Below, in pieces: positions 1 through 8,585 of a stretch of 64,000 bases of DNA. The position numbers and the translations under genes were made by a program. Numbering within the stretch: position 1 is the stretch's first letter; each line of letters starts with the position of its first letter. The stretch spans positions 124,001-188,000 of the forward strand of contig NZ_JAMLDX010000008.1 of NCBI RefSeq assembly GCF_024211275.1, read 5' to 3'. This DNA comes from Sphingomonas tagetis (GTDB lineage: Bacteria > Pseudomonadota > Alphaproteobacteria > Sphingomonadales > Sphingomonadaceae). The notes beneath the pieces were generated by a model, which had not been told where the DNA came from, ran no database searches, and saw only the letters and a program-made list of their open reading frames with translations.

Positions 1-1449
1 GACCGGCGCATAGCTGCCCCTGCCCGTCGCGCGGTCGATCGTCAGGATCTCGCTGAGCCCTTCACGGTAGCGCGCCGAAGCCGGCTTGAACGCCGCCAGC
101 GCGATGGTGCGAGCCTCCGGTCCGAACGACGGGCGGCCGGGCTCCCACAGCGCGTCATAGACTTTGCGCACCGCGCCGCTCGCCAGCTCGACCGTATGAA
201 GCTCACCGTCCTGCGTGAGGAACGCGATCAGCTTGCCGTCCTGCGACCAGGCTGGTGACACCGCAGCGGCGTTGGGCAGGCTGGTCAGCTGCCGTTCCGC
301 GCCATCCCGCAAGTCGCGCAGCCACAATTGCAGCGTGCCGCCGCGATCGCAGGCATAGGCAAGCATGCGCCCATCGGGCGACCAGGCCGGATGGCATTTG
401 TACCAGCCATCGTCGGTCAACCGAACCGGCCGTCCGCCGATCGGCATCGTCCAGAGCTGGCTGAGCGCGGCAAAGGCGACCGTCCGCCCGTCCGGCGAGA
501 GCATCGGGGAGGCGATACCGGCCACCGGGCGCCGCGCCGCGCTGTCGAAATCACGCCGCCGCTTGGCATAGTTCGGCGTCCTGACCGGCGCCTTGAGCGA
601 AAAAGGAACGATGCGGCTGACCCCGGTCGCCGACATCGTGCGGATATGTCCGGCTGCGCCATAGAGGTAATCGCCATTGGGCAGCCAGGCTGGCCGGAAC
701 ACATAGAGATCCTGACCGACGATCCTGTCCTTGCCGTCGACGACCAGCGTCACGCCGCCAGCCTCGACCCGCAAATAGGCCAGCCGTCCATCAGGGGCGA
801 AGCTCGGCGCGCGCAGGGTGGCGGGCGACGCCACGATGGCGACCTGCTCGCCTCGTCCGGCGAGGTCCACGACCATCAGCTTCGTGCCGTCCGTGACATA
901 GGCAATCCGCTTGCCGTCGGGCGACCAGGCCGGTTCGGAATCCTGCCCCGTGCCGCGCGAGAACAGGCTCACTCGGCCCGATGCGATGTCGAGCAGGTGG
1001 ATGGCATAGCGCCCACCGCTGCGGTCCGAGGCAAAGGCAATCGTCCGGCCATCGGGGGACCAGCGCACCTCGCGATGGTCGAACGGCCCATCGCTATGCT
1101 GTCTCAGCCCGGTGCCGTCTGGCGCAATCGACCAGATCTGGAAATTGCCGGTGCGATAGGATTGAAAGGCGATGCGCTTGCCATCCGGTGACCAGTCGGG
1201 CTGGGCGATATCGTCGAAATCGCCGGTCAGCCGGATCGCCTCGCCACCGCCGGCCGGGATGGTCCACAGGATGCCGAGCAGATCGAAGGCGATGCGCTTG
1301 CCGTCGGGCGATGCGGCGAGCGCGACGTTGGTCGCCTCGCTCACCGTCACGTCGCGCTTTCGATCGACCGCGCCCGCCGGCACCGGCGCGCCGGCGGCGA
1401 GCGCCAGCCCGGCCCCGCCGCTCGCGGCCAGAACCTCGCGCCGCCTCAT
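1..1449 (-). CDS. Beta-propeller (PD40/TolB-like) amidohydrolase-type protein, 3' end outside the window
   Basis: The first 483 residues are visible and the frame is still open at the window edge. The start MRRREVLAASGG has a twin arginine and a hydrophobic stretch, so Tat-type export to the periplasm is likely. At least seven blades carry WSPDGKRIAF-type PD40 repeats from about residue 45 onward, the signature of TolB-like propellers. In sphingomonads such a propeller commonly forms the N-terminal half of a roughly 1000-residue amidohydrolase or S9-type peptidase; the catalytic half is not in the window, so the enzyme class is inferred. The ATG overlaps the stop of the upstream esterase gene as ATGA, implying translational coupling. 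Confidence 0.75.
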   Translation of the reverse strand, partial: MRRREVLAASGGAGLALAAGAPVPAGAVDRKRDVTVSEATNVALAASPDGKRIAFDLLGILWTIPAGGGEAIRLTGDFDDIAQPDWSPDGKRIAFQSYRTGNFQIWSIAPDGTGLRQHSDGPFDHREVRWSPDGRTIAFASDRSGGRYAIHLLDIASGRVSLFSRGTGQDSEPAWSPDGKRIAYVTDGTKLMVVDLAGRGEQVAIVASPATLRAPSFAPDGRLAYLRVEAGGVTLVVDGKDRIVGQDLYVFRPAWLPNGDYLYGAAGHIRTMSATGVSRIVPFSLKAPVRTPNYAKRRRDFDSAARRPVAGIASPMLSPDGRTVAFAALSQLWTMPIGGRPVRLTDDGWYKCHPAWSPDGRMLAYACDRGGTLQLWLRDLRDGAERQLTSLPNAAAVSPAWSQDGKLIAFLTQDGELHTVELASGAVRKVYDALWEPGRPSFGPEARTIALAAFKPASARYREGLSEILTIDRATGRGSYAPV

Positions 1450-2264
1450 GGCTGCGGCGGCAGCGCGAACCGCAGCGCGCGCGACAGAAAGGCCGGCGGC
1501 ACGGTCATATGGTTCTCATCGGGCACCGACCAATAGCGCAATGTCACGCCGTTGCCCGGCCGGTCGAGCGCCGCGTGCAGCTCCTTTGCGAGCATGAACG
1601 GCTTCTCCTCGCCGCCAATAGCGATGAACACGCGCTTGGGCGATGCCGCGCTCTCGAACGCCTTCGCCATTTCCAGCAGTTTCGGCTGAGCCCAGATCGA
1701 CGGGCTGCCGAGCAGATAGGTTTCGAACGCTTCGGGATGCCGCAGCAGCACATTGGTCGCGAACAGCCCCCCGAACGAATAGCCGACCAGCACGTTGCGC
1801 GCCGGATCGACGGGGTAGCGCTTCTCGATCAGCGGCTGCAGCTCCTTGATCACGAACTGCGCGAACCGCGCGCCGTTGCCGGTCGCGATCGCCGCCTTCA
1901 TGTCGACATGCGTCAGATGCTGCGAACGATCGCGGTACCACCGCTCGCGGTCCTGCTCGGGATAGCCGATGCCGACATAATAGGCCGGCGCCGTGCTCTC
2001 CTTGCCGGCGCTCGACGCGATGATCCCGGCGGCAGTCGAAAACAGCATGTTGCCGTCGGTGATATAGACTGCCGGCACCTTGCCCTTGACCGGCCCGAAC
2101 GGCTTGGCGACCTGGATCAGGAAATCGCGGTCGAGGATCTTCGAATGCACCACGAACTGTTCGCTGTTCCACAGCTCGGCGCGCTGCACCGGCTGACCGC
2201 GTTGGGCAGCGGCAGCGGGCACGAGTCCCGCCAGGGCAAGCATCAGCGTCAGGATCAGGCGCAT
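1446..2264 (-). CDS. Secreted alpha/beta-hydrolase, IroE/BesA-like esterase (PF00756 type)
   Basis: A 272-aa protein with a signal peptide (about residues 1-20, ending VPAAAAQ). The nucleophile elbow GYSFGG puts the serine near residue 163, and a His follows in DENHM near 252. This layout matches the putative-esterase family that includes Fes, IroE and BesA, which hydrolyse ester-linked siderophores. The gene sits 137 bp downstream of a TonB-dependent receptor on the same strand, so cleavage of an imported siderophore is a reasonable inference, though not proven. I chose the ATG at 2264 because it begins the signal peptide; the longer open frame upstream is out of register with the receptor gene. 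Its stop overlaps the next start by ATGA. Confidence 0.8.
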   Translation of the reverse strand: MRLILTLMLALAGLVPAAAAQRGQPVQRAELWNSEQFVVHSKILDRDFLIQVAKPFGPVKGKVPAVYITDGNMLFSTAAGIIASSAGKESTAPAYYVGIGYPEQDRERWYRDRSQHLTHVDMKAAIATGNGARFAQFVIKELQPLIEKRYPVDPARNVLVGYSFGGLFATNVLLRHPEAFETYLLGSPSIWAQPKLLEMAKAFESAASPKRVFIAIGGEEKPFMLAKELHAALDRPGNGVTLRYWSVPDENHMTVPPAFLSRALRFALPPQP

Positions 2265-2306
2265 CGGTGACCTCGGCTTCGCGGCATGGATACCCTTGCT
2301 ACAAAG

Positions 2307-2337
2307 CCCGCCAGACGCCGTGAAGCCGTCTGGCGGG
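2307..2337 (-). terminator. Hairpin between receptor and esterase genes
   Basis: An 11-bp perfect inverted repeat (CCCGCCAGACG at 2307-2317, CGTCTGGCGGG at 2327-2337) with a 9-nt loop. On the minus strand it is followed by a short T-containing stretch (CTTTGT). It lies about 65 bp past the receptor stop, so it probably ends or attenuates that transcript before the esterase gene. Confidence 0.6.
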
Positions 2338-2401
2338 TCATTGTCGCAATCGTGCGGGTCAGGCGCACGGGCTGTCCGGTCCGCGCGCCCGGCCACACGC
2401 C

Positions 2402-4537
2402 TCAGAACTTGGCGCTGAGCGAGACGGTGAAATTGCGGCCCGGCGCGAAATTGCCCATGTCGGAGGCCGCGGCCGCCATCGAGGTGATATAAAATTTGTC
2501 GGTGACATTGGCGAGGTTGATCGACGCGCGGAAGGTGTCGTCGATGTCGATGCCCGCCATCAGGTCGAACACCGCATAGGCCTCCTGCCGAAGCTCGACG
2601 CCGGGCAGCGCCGCCACCGCGGCGTAGGTATCGCCCTGCCACCGCAGCTGCGCGCCGATCGTCAGATTGTTGAGATCGACGAAGCGGTAGTTGGTCGACA
2701 GCTTGAGCGACTGGCGCGGCTGATAGGTGCGCGTCAGCTTGCCATCCTTGTCCTCGATCCGCAGCCCGGTATAGCCGCCGCTGATCTGCCAGGCGGCGGT
2801 CAGGTGGCCGGCAAGCTCGATCTCGAAGCCCGTGGCGGTGACGTCGACGGGACGGTAGATGAGATAGAAGTCTGCCGGCGGAACGCTCGACCCGACGAGC
2901 TCGGCAAGGCCGTCCTGCCTGGTCCGGAACAAGGTGGCCGCGAGATAGAGCCGCTTGTTCAACAACTCGCTCTTGATGCCCGCCTCAATGTTGCTGCCGC
3001 GAATTGGCTGCAACCGCACGCGGTTGGCATCCACCTCGCCCTGCGGATTGAAGGTCGAAGTGTAGCTGGCATAGAGCGTGACGTTGTCGATCGGATCGAT
3101 CAGGATGCCGGCATAAGGGTTGAACTCCTTGTTGTCGCGCAACGTCGGCACGCTGTAATTCACGCCGGTCACTTTATAGTGCGAATAGCTGGTGCCGACG
3201 ATCAGCTTGAGCCAGTCGGCCGGGTTGAGCCGCGTCGCGATATAGCCGCGTGCCTGCCGCTCCACTTCGTCGAGCTGCAGGATCTTCGGCCCGAACGAGG
3301 TCGGCCGCGGGACATGGACGTTGCGGAAGTTGCGGAAGTCGGGAACCGCGACCGGGAAGGTCACCGGCTGCGCGGCGTTCGACCACTGGCGGCCGTCCTC
3401 CTGAGTCCATGATCCGCCCAGCGTCAGCTCATGCTCGCGCCCGAACAGCGTGAACGGCCCGGCGGCGGTCAGATCGCCGGTCCAGCGCATATAATCGGCC
3501 TGATATTGCGAGGCGAAGCCGATCGGCCCGATGCCGGTGGTGCGGTTGGGGTTGCCGAAGCCGACATAGAGCAGCGCCTGGTCCTCGACCGCACGCTTCA
3601 TCGACACGATCGCGCGAACCTTCCAGTCGCTGCCGCCGGGCGACCAGGCGAGCTCGCCGAACGCCTGCTCGTCCATCACCTTCCAGAACGCCCAGGGCGG
3701 CGCGAAGTTGACGTCGCGTTCGTGCTGGATCCGAGTCCCGTCGCTATAGTGATGGATCACCGAGCTCCAGCCCGCGCCGTGGCTGAGATTGTGCTGATAG
3801 GTATAGCCCGCGGTCGCCTTGAGATCGGGCGTGATCTGCGCCGACAGGATCCCGCCGGCGAGGTTGCGGGTATTGTCATAGTTGAACATGTGGCTCTTGC
3901 GCTGGTCGTGCGCGCCGACCACGCGGAATGCGATGTCGCCATCGGCGTCGAGCGGGACATTGGCGTCGGCCTCGACCCGCCACGCATCGTAGGAGCCGGC
4001 ATAGCCGCCCAGATACAGGCTGCGCTCCCTGGTCGGGCGCTTGCGGATATAGTTGATCGTCGCCGATGGGTTGCCGACGCCGGTGGTGAGGCCGCTCGCG
4101 CCACGGATGACCTCGATCCGCTCGTAGAACAGCGTGTCGAGCTCGCCGAACTGGATGTTGAAGCGCAGCGGCGAACCGATCCCGTCGATCTGCACGTTGG
4201 ACACGTCGAAGCCGCGCGCAGTGAACATCGTGCGGTCGCTGTCATAGCGCTGGACGTTGAGGCCGACGACCTGCTCGAGCAATTTGCCGGTGTTGGTCAG
4301 CGCGAAATCCTGAATGCGCTGATTGTCGATGACCGTCACCGACTGCGGCGTCTCGCGCAGCGTCAGCGACAGGCCGGTGGCCGATGCCGGCTCGTCCTCG
4401 GCGATGGCGAGGCCGGTGACGACGATCGCGCCGTCGTCGGCGGGCTGCTCGCTGTCCTGCGCCAGTGCTGGCGTGGCCGCGGCGAGCAACGCCACAGCGG
4501 ATGTCCCGATCATCATGCGCCGATTGAAACTGATCAT
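2402..4537 (-). CDS. TonB-dependent siderophore receptor
   Basis: A 711-aa outer-membrane receptor. A signal peptide ends at TPALAQ (about residue 27). A TonB-box-like AIVVTG follows, then a plug domain (about 55-165, with TPQSVTVI and VEVIRG-type motifs) and a long beta-barrel ending in VSLSAKF with the C-terminal aromatic needed for barrel assembly. The plug text (ETPQSVTVIDNQRIQDF, GLNVQRYDSDR) is typical of the FpvA/FhuE ferric-siderophore group. GGGAGG lies 9 nt before the ATG. The ligand cannot be told from sequence; the adjacent esterase suggests an ester-bonded siderophore. No clear Fur box was seen upstream. Confidence 0.9.
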   Translation of the reverse strand: MISFNRRMMIGTSAVALLAAATPALAQDSEQPADDGAIVVTGLAIAEDEPASATGLSLTLRETPQSVTVIDNQRIQDFALTNTGKLLEQVVGLNVQRYDSDRTMFTARGFDVSNVQIDGIGSPLRFNIQFGELDTLFYERIEVIRGASGLTTGVGNPSATINYIRKRPTRERSLYLGGYAGSYDAWRVEADANVPLDADGDIAFRVVGAHDQRKSHMFNYDNTRNLAGGILSAQITPDLKATAGYTYQHNLSHGAGWSSVIHHYSDGTRIQHERDVNFAPPWAFWKVMDEQAFGELAWSPGGSDWKVRAIVSMKRAVEDQALLYVGFGNPNRTTGIGPIGFASQYQADYMRWTGDLTAAGPFTLFGREHELTLGGSWTQEDGRQWSNAAQPVTFPVAVPDFRNFRNVHVPRPTSFGPKILQLDEVERQARGYIATRLNPADWLKLIVGTSYSHYKVTGVNYSVPTLRDNKEFNPYAGILIDPIDNVTLYASYTSTFNPQGEVDANRVRLQPIRGSNIEAGIKSELLNKRLYLAATLFRTRQDGLAELVGSSVPPADFYLIYRPVDVTATGFEIELAGHLTAAWQISGGYTGLRIEDKDGKLTRTYQPRQSLKLSTNYRFVDLNNLTIGAQLRWQGDTYAAVAALPGVELRQEAYAVFDLMAGIDIDDTFRASINLANVTDKFYITSMAAAASDMGNFAPGRNFTVSLSAKF

Positions 4538-4715
4538 GTCCTGATGCCTCCCTGATGTCGAAGCCCTCGCCTTGTGGCGCCCGGCTCCGCAGCCTGTTTT
4601 CCTGCAGCTTTGCGATTTTGTTTTTCGTGTGTGATTTCAGGACTAGGCCAAGCGATCGGAAATTCTGAGGTACGAAAGCTCGGCAATAGCGGGAACGTGT
4701 TTTGCCCAAATGGCT

Positions 4716-4724
4716 GGTACAATT
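4716..4724 (-). promoter_or_regulatory. Candidate operator copy 1 (AATTGTACC)
   Basis: GGTACAATT on the plus strand, the reverse complement of AATTGTACC found at 9992-10000. It lies upstream of the transporter/CoA-transferase operon. It is a possible binding site for the MocR-type regulator; inference only. Confidence 0.3.
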
Positions 4725-4805
4725 TCTATTCGGCGCCCTGTAGCGGCTGGATTGCGCGATCATTACGGCAGCGGCTGATCAAGATCCCGGCCAGTCAGAC
4801 TCCAG

Positions 4806-4813
4806 ATTGTACC
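4806..4813 (+). promoter_or_regulatory. Candidate operator copy 2 (ATTGTACC)
   Basis: A second copy of the shared word upstream of the MHS transporter gene, about 90 bp from copy 1 and in the opposite orientation. Same hypothesis and caveats as copy 1. Confidence 0.3.
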
Positions 4814-5008
4814 GGCGCCAAGACCATATGGAGGAACACTTGCCGGATCGCCGGCGCCGTGAACGCCGCCGCGAAGTCGTGATGCGCTGTACCCGCCTCG
4901 ATGCCGATACGCCTTCGTCGCATTCGTCCATAACCATGCCTCGGGCGCCTGCCTGAACTGGCCTACGAACCGCTGCATAAAGAGAGAACGGCCGAGAGGG
5001 GCATGTCG

Positions 5009-6613
5009 ATGAGCTCAACTGTACCAGCACAAGCAGAAACGCCGGGCGAGCTCCCGCGCCGCGACGTGCGGCGCGTGATCACCGCGTCGTCGCTCGGCAC
5101 GTTGTTCGAATGGTACGACTTCTTCATCTACGGCACGCTCGCCGCATCCGGCATCATCGGCCGCACCTTCTTCCCCACCGGCAACGAGACGATGCAGACC
5201 CTGCTCGCCTGGGCCGGCTTCGCGGTCGGCTTCGGTTTCCGCCCGCTGGGCGCGGTCGTGTTCGGCTATCTCGGCGACCGGTTCGGGCGCAAGCACACCT
5301 TCATCGTGACGATCGTGCTGATGGGCATCGCCACGGCCGGCGTCGGGTTGGTGCCGTCCTATGCCGCGATCGGCTGGCTCGCCCCCGCGCTCATCATCCT
5401 GCTGCGCATCTGTCAGGGACTTGCGCTGGGCGGCGAATATGGCGGCGCGGCGATCTATGTCGCGGAGCATTCGCCGGCGGGCAAGCGCGGCTTCTATACC
5501 AGCTTCATCCAGGCCAGCGTCGGCGCGGGCTTCTTCCTCAGCCTGATCGTGGTGCTCACGTGCAAAGGCGCGATGCCCGCCGAGGCCTGGGACAGCTGGG
5601 GCTGGCGGGTGCCGTTTCTGCTCTCGCTGCTGCTGCTCGCGATCTCGCTGTGGATGCGCGTCAAGCTCTCTGAAAGCCCGGTGTTCAAGGCGATGAAGGC
5701 AGCCGGCAAGACGTCGAAGAACCCGCTCAAGGAAAGCTTCACCTATCCCGGCAACGGACGGCGGCTGTTGCTCGCGCTGTTCGGCATCGCCGCCGGGCTG
5801 ACGGTGATCTGGTTCACCGCGATGTTCACCACACTCGGCTTCCTGCGCAATGCGATGCATGTCGAGGAAAGCGTGGCGCAGATCGTGGTCGGCGCGGGCG
5901 CGCTGATGGGGCTCGGCTGGTTCATCCTGTTCGGGAGACTGTCCGACCGGTTCGGGCGCAACAGACTGATCGTCACCGGCTATGTGCTGACGCTGGCGCT
6001 GCTGTTCCCGCTTTATTGGGTGATCGGCAACGCCGCCAATCCAGCGCTGACCGCCGCCTCGCAGCGCGCGCCGGTCGTCGTGTCCGGCACCGACTGCGCG
6101 TTCAACCCGTTCGCGAAACAACAGGACAATCCGTGCGGCCGCCTACTCGACCATCTCTCAAAACGCGGCATCGCCTACAGCGTCGAGGCGGCACCGGCGG
6201 TCGGGCTGAAGATCGGCGGCACAATGCTGACCGATTCGACGGCGCCGGCGATCGACGCCGCGCTGACACAGGCCGGCTATCCGCTCGGCAAGGTGACGCC
6301 GCCGCTCACCAGCCTCCTCGTCATCTTCGCCGCAATCATGGCGCTGACGGCGCTGTCCGGCATGACCTATGGCCCGGTCGCGGCGCTGCTCACCGAGCTG
6401 TTCCCGCCGCAGATCCGCTACAGCTCGATGTCGATCCCTTATCATTTCGGCACCGGCTATTTCGGCGGGGTGCTCCCATTCGTCGAGCAATATATCGTCG
6501 CGCGCACCGGCGATCCCTATGCCGGGCTGTGGTATAGCTGGGGCGTGGTGGCGATGGCGCTCGTGGTGACCTTGCTGCTGCTGCGCGAACGCGATTTGCT
6601 GAAGGACGGATGA
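5009..6613 (+). CDS. MHS-family MFS transporter (metabolite:H+ symporter)
   Basis: A 534-aa polytopic membrane protein. GTLFEWYDFFIYG near the N-terminus and GDRFGRKHTF in the loop after TM2 are hallmarks of the MHS group (shikimate, alpha-ketoglutarate, proline/betaine carriers). A roughly 95-residue polar segment (about 335-430) interrupts the C-terminal helices and holds two Cys (TDC and NPC), probably an extra periplasmic loop. I chose the second ATG at 5009 because GAGAGGG (4994-5000) is then 8 nt away; the ATG at 5003 would be only 2 nt away. It overlaps the CoA-transferase gene as ATGATG, so it probably imports the acid activated by that enzyme. Confidence 0.85.
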   Translation: MSSTVPAQAETPGELPRRDVRRVITASSLGTLFEWYDFFIYGTLAASGIIGRTFFPTGNETMQTLLAWAGFAVGFGFRPLGAVVFGYLGDRFGRKHTFIVTIVLMGIATAGVGLVPSYAAIGWLAPALIILLRICQGLALGGEYGGAAIYVAEHSPAGKRGFYTSFIQASVGAGFFLSLIVVLTCKGAMPAEAWDSWGWRVPFLLSLLLLAISLWMRVKLSESPVFKAMKAAGKTSKNPLKESFTYPGNGRRLLLALFGIAAGLTVIWFTAMFTTLGFLRNAMHVEESVAQIVVGAGALMGLGWFILFGRLSDRFGRNRLIVTGYVLTLALLFPLYWVIGNAANPALTAASQRAPVVVSGTDCAFNPFAKQQDNPCGRLLDHLSKRGIAYSVEAAPAVGLKIGGTMLTDSTAPAIDAALTQAGYPLGKVTPPLTSLLVIFAAIMALTALSGMTYGPVAALLTELFPPQIRYSSMSIPYHFGTGYFGGVLPFVEQYIVARTGDPYAGLWYSWGVVAMALVVTLLLLRERDLLKDG

Positions 6614-7839
6614 TGACCGACGCGCCACCCACGCCACGCACCGGCCCGCTGGCGGGCGTCGTCGTGCTCGACGTGACCCGCGTCGTCGCCGGGCCGTTCT
6701 GCGCAATGATGCTCGCCGATCTCGGCGCGACGGTGATCAAGGTCGAGAATCCCAACGACCCCGACTACACCCGCACCTTCCCGCCGATGATCGAGGCCGA
6801 TGACGGTCCGACCAGCGCCTATTACGCGCAATATAACCGCAACAAGCAGGGCATCTCGCTCGATCTGCGCAGCGACGAGGGCAAGGCGCTGCTCAAGCGG
6901 CTGGTGCGCAAGGCGAATATATTGATCGAGAATTTCCGGCCGGGGGTGATGGACAAGCTCGGCCTCGGCTATGACGTGTTGCGCGCCGAGAACCCCCGCC
7001 TCGTCTATACCGCGATCAGCGGATACGGGCGCACGGGGCCGAACGCGAGCCGCCCGGGCTATGACAATAGCGGGCAGGCGGCGGGTGGGCTGTGGTCGAT
7101 GAACGGCTATCCCGATCAGCCGCCGGTGCGCGTCGGCACGATCATCGGCGACCTCTCGGCGTCGCTCTACGCCGCCACCGGCACGCTCGCGGCGCTGCGT
7201 CAGGCGGAGCGCACCGGGATCGGGCAGGTGGTCGATATCTCGCAGCAGGACGCCGTGCTCTCGCTCACCGAACATGCCGTGATCCGCCACACCGTCAGCG
7301 GCGAGATCGCCGGGCCGCTCGGCAACGACCATCCGTTCGTGCGGCCCTATGGCCAATATCCCTGCGCCGACGGCTATGTTTTCTTCGGCGGTTACACCGA
7401 CAAATTCTGGGCGGTGACCTGCGCGCTGTTCGGCGAACCGGACATGGCGAGCGACCCGCGCATCGACACGATGGAGAAGCGCTTCGACGCGCAGGTGGAT
7501 GCCGAGATCGTCACCCCCCTGCTCCACCGCTGGTTCGCGCGCCACACCAAGGCCGAGCTGGAAGAAATGGCCGGGGATGCGGTGCCGCTGAGCGCGATCA
7601 AGACGATCGACGAGGTGATCGCCGATCCGCATATCGCCGCGCGCGGCATGATCGTCGACGTGCCCGTCGCGGGTCAGCCGGTGCGGATGCTGGGGCTGCC
7701 GATCAAGCTGTCCGGCGACGCAGGCCAGCCGCACGGCGCGGCCCCGGCGCTAGGCGAGCATAATGAGCGGGTGCTTCAGGACTTGCTGGGCCTGGAACCC
7801 GGCGCGGTCGCCGCGCTGCGCGAACGCGGCGTGATCTGA
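6610..7839 (+). CDS. CaiB/BaiF class III CoA-transferase
   Basis: A 409-aa family III CoA-transferase that moves CoA between carboxylic acids. LAGVVVLDVTRVVAGPFC, the LGATVIKVE block, and IIGDLSAS with the Asp expected to form the acyl-enzyme anhydride (about residue 181) are all present. The length fits the family. It is embedded between a metabolite:H+ symporter and an enoyl-CoA hydratase, with one-codon overlaps on both sides. Given mvaA/mvaB nearby, a plausible substrate is 3-hydroxy-3-methylglutarate, methylglutaconate or glutarate, as for the mammalian homologue SUGCT. That assignment is inference. Confidence 0.85.
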   Translation: MMTDAPPTPRTGPLAGVVVLDVTRVVAGPFCAMMLADLGATVIKVENPNDPDYTRTFPPMIEADDGPTSAYYAQYNRNKQGISLDLRSDEGKALLKRLVRKANILIENFRPGVMDKLGLGYDVLRAENPRLVYTAISGYGRTGPNASRPGYDNSGQAAGGLWSMNGYPDQPPVRVGTIIGDLSASLYAATGTLAALRQAERTGIGQVVDISQQDAVLSLTEHAVIRHTVSGEIAGPLGNDHPFVRPYGQYPCADGYVFFGGYTDKFWAVTCALFGEPDMASDPRIDTMEKRFDAQVDAEIVTPLLHRWFARHTKAELEEMAGDAVPLSAIKTIDEVIADPHIAARGMIVDVPVAGQPVRMLGLPIKLSGDAGQPHGAAPALGEHNERVLQDLLGLEPGAVAALRERGVI

Positions 7840-8585
7840 TGGGCATCGACTTCACCCGCGAAGGCGCCGTCGCCATCGTCCGCTTCGCCCGACCGGATAA
7901 GCTCAACGCGCTCACCCTCGCCATGTACGACGATCTCGGCCGTGCCTATGCCGAGATCATGGCCGACGACGCGGTCAACGCCGTCGTCCTCGCGGGCACC
8001 GGCGACCGCGCCTTCTGCGTCGGCGCCGACCTCGCCGAATCGATCCCCGCGCTCGCCACCGGCGATTTCGACATCAGCGCGTGGGATCCCGCACATCTCA
8101 AGCCGCCCGGCTTCTTCAAGCCGATCGTCGCGGCGGTGAAAGGCATGTGCATGGGCGGCGGGTTCGAGATGATGCTGGCGACCGACCTGCGCATCGCCGC
8201 CGACGATGCGGTGTTTCAGTTCCCGGAGGTCAATCACGGCTTCGTCCCCGCCGGCGGCACGCTGGTCCGCCTGACGCGCCAGATCGCTTACGCGCATGCG
8301 ATGGAGATCATGCTGTCGGGCCGCCGCTTCAGCGCCGACGAATTGCTGATACGCGGTGTGCTCAATCAGGTCGTGCCCGCCGCTCAAGTCGAACCGCTGG
8401 CGATGGAATGGGCCACTGCGCTCGCCGCAAAGAGCCCGCACGCGGTCCAGTCGATCAAGGAAGCCGCGCTGACGCTATACGATCTCCCGCTCGCCGACGC
8501 CTTCGCGCGCGAGGCCGAACTCAGCAAGCGCAGCTTCACCAGCGACGATACCAGGGCGACGCTTGCGCGCTTCGCGAAACGCTAG
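7839..8585 (+). CDS. Enoyl-CoA hydratase/isomerase family protein
   Basis: A 248-aa crotonase-fold protein. It has the GDRAFCVGADL oxyanion-hole segment, GMCMGGGFEMML with the first catalytic Glu position, and FPEVNHGFVPAGGT with the second Glu, so hydratase chemistry is likely retained. The start overlaps the previous stop by one base (TGATG). By context it may hydrate 3-methylglutaconyl-CoA to HMG-CoA, feeding HMG-CoA lyase; a generic enoyl-CoA hydratase remains possible. Confidence 0.85.
   Translation: MGIDFTREGAVAIVRFARPDKLNALTLAMYDDLGRAYAEIMADDAVNAVVLAGTGDRAFCVGADLAESIPALATGDFDISAWDPAHLKPPGFFKPIVAAVKGMCMGGGFEMMLATDLRIAADDAVFQFPEVNHGFVPAGGTLVRLTRQIAYAHAMEIMLSGRRFSADELLIRGVLNQVVPAAQVEPLAMEWATALAAKSPHAVQSIKEAALTLYDLPLADAFAREAELSKRSFTSDDTRATLARFAKR

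Larger units (their letters stand above)
4538..5008. promoter_or_regulatory. Divergent intergenic region, receptor gene / MHS transporter operon
   Basis: About 470 bp without a gene I can support. It contains a locally AT-rich patch (about 4600-4640), expected to hold the divergent promoters, and two copies of an ATTGTACC motif (GGTACAATT at 4716-4724 and ATTGTACC at 4806-4813). The same word recurs at 9992-10000 between the MocR-type gene and the HMG-CoA reductase gene. Short open frames here lack recognisable products. Confidence 0.5.
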
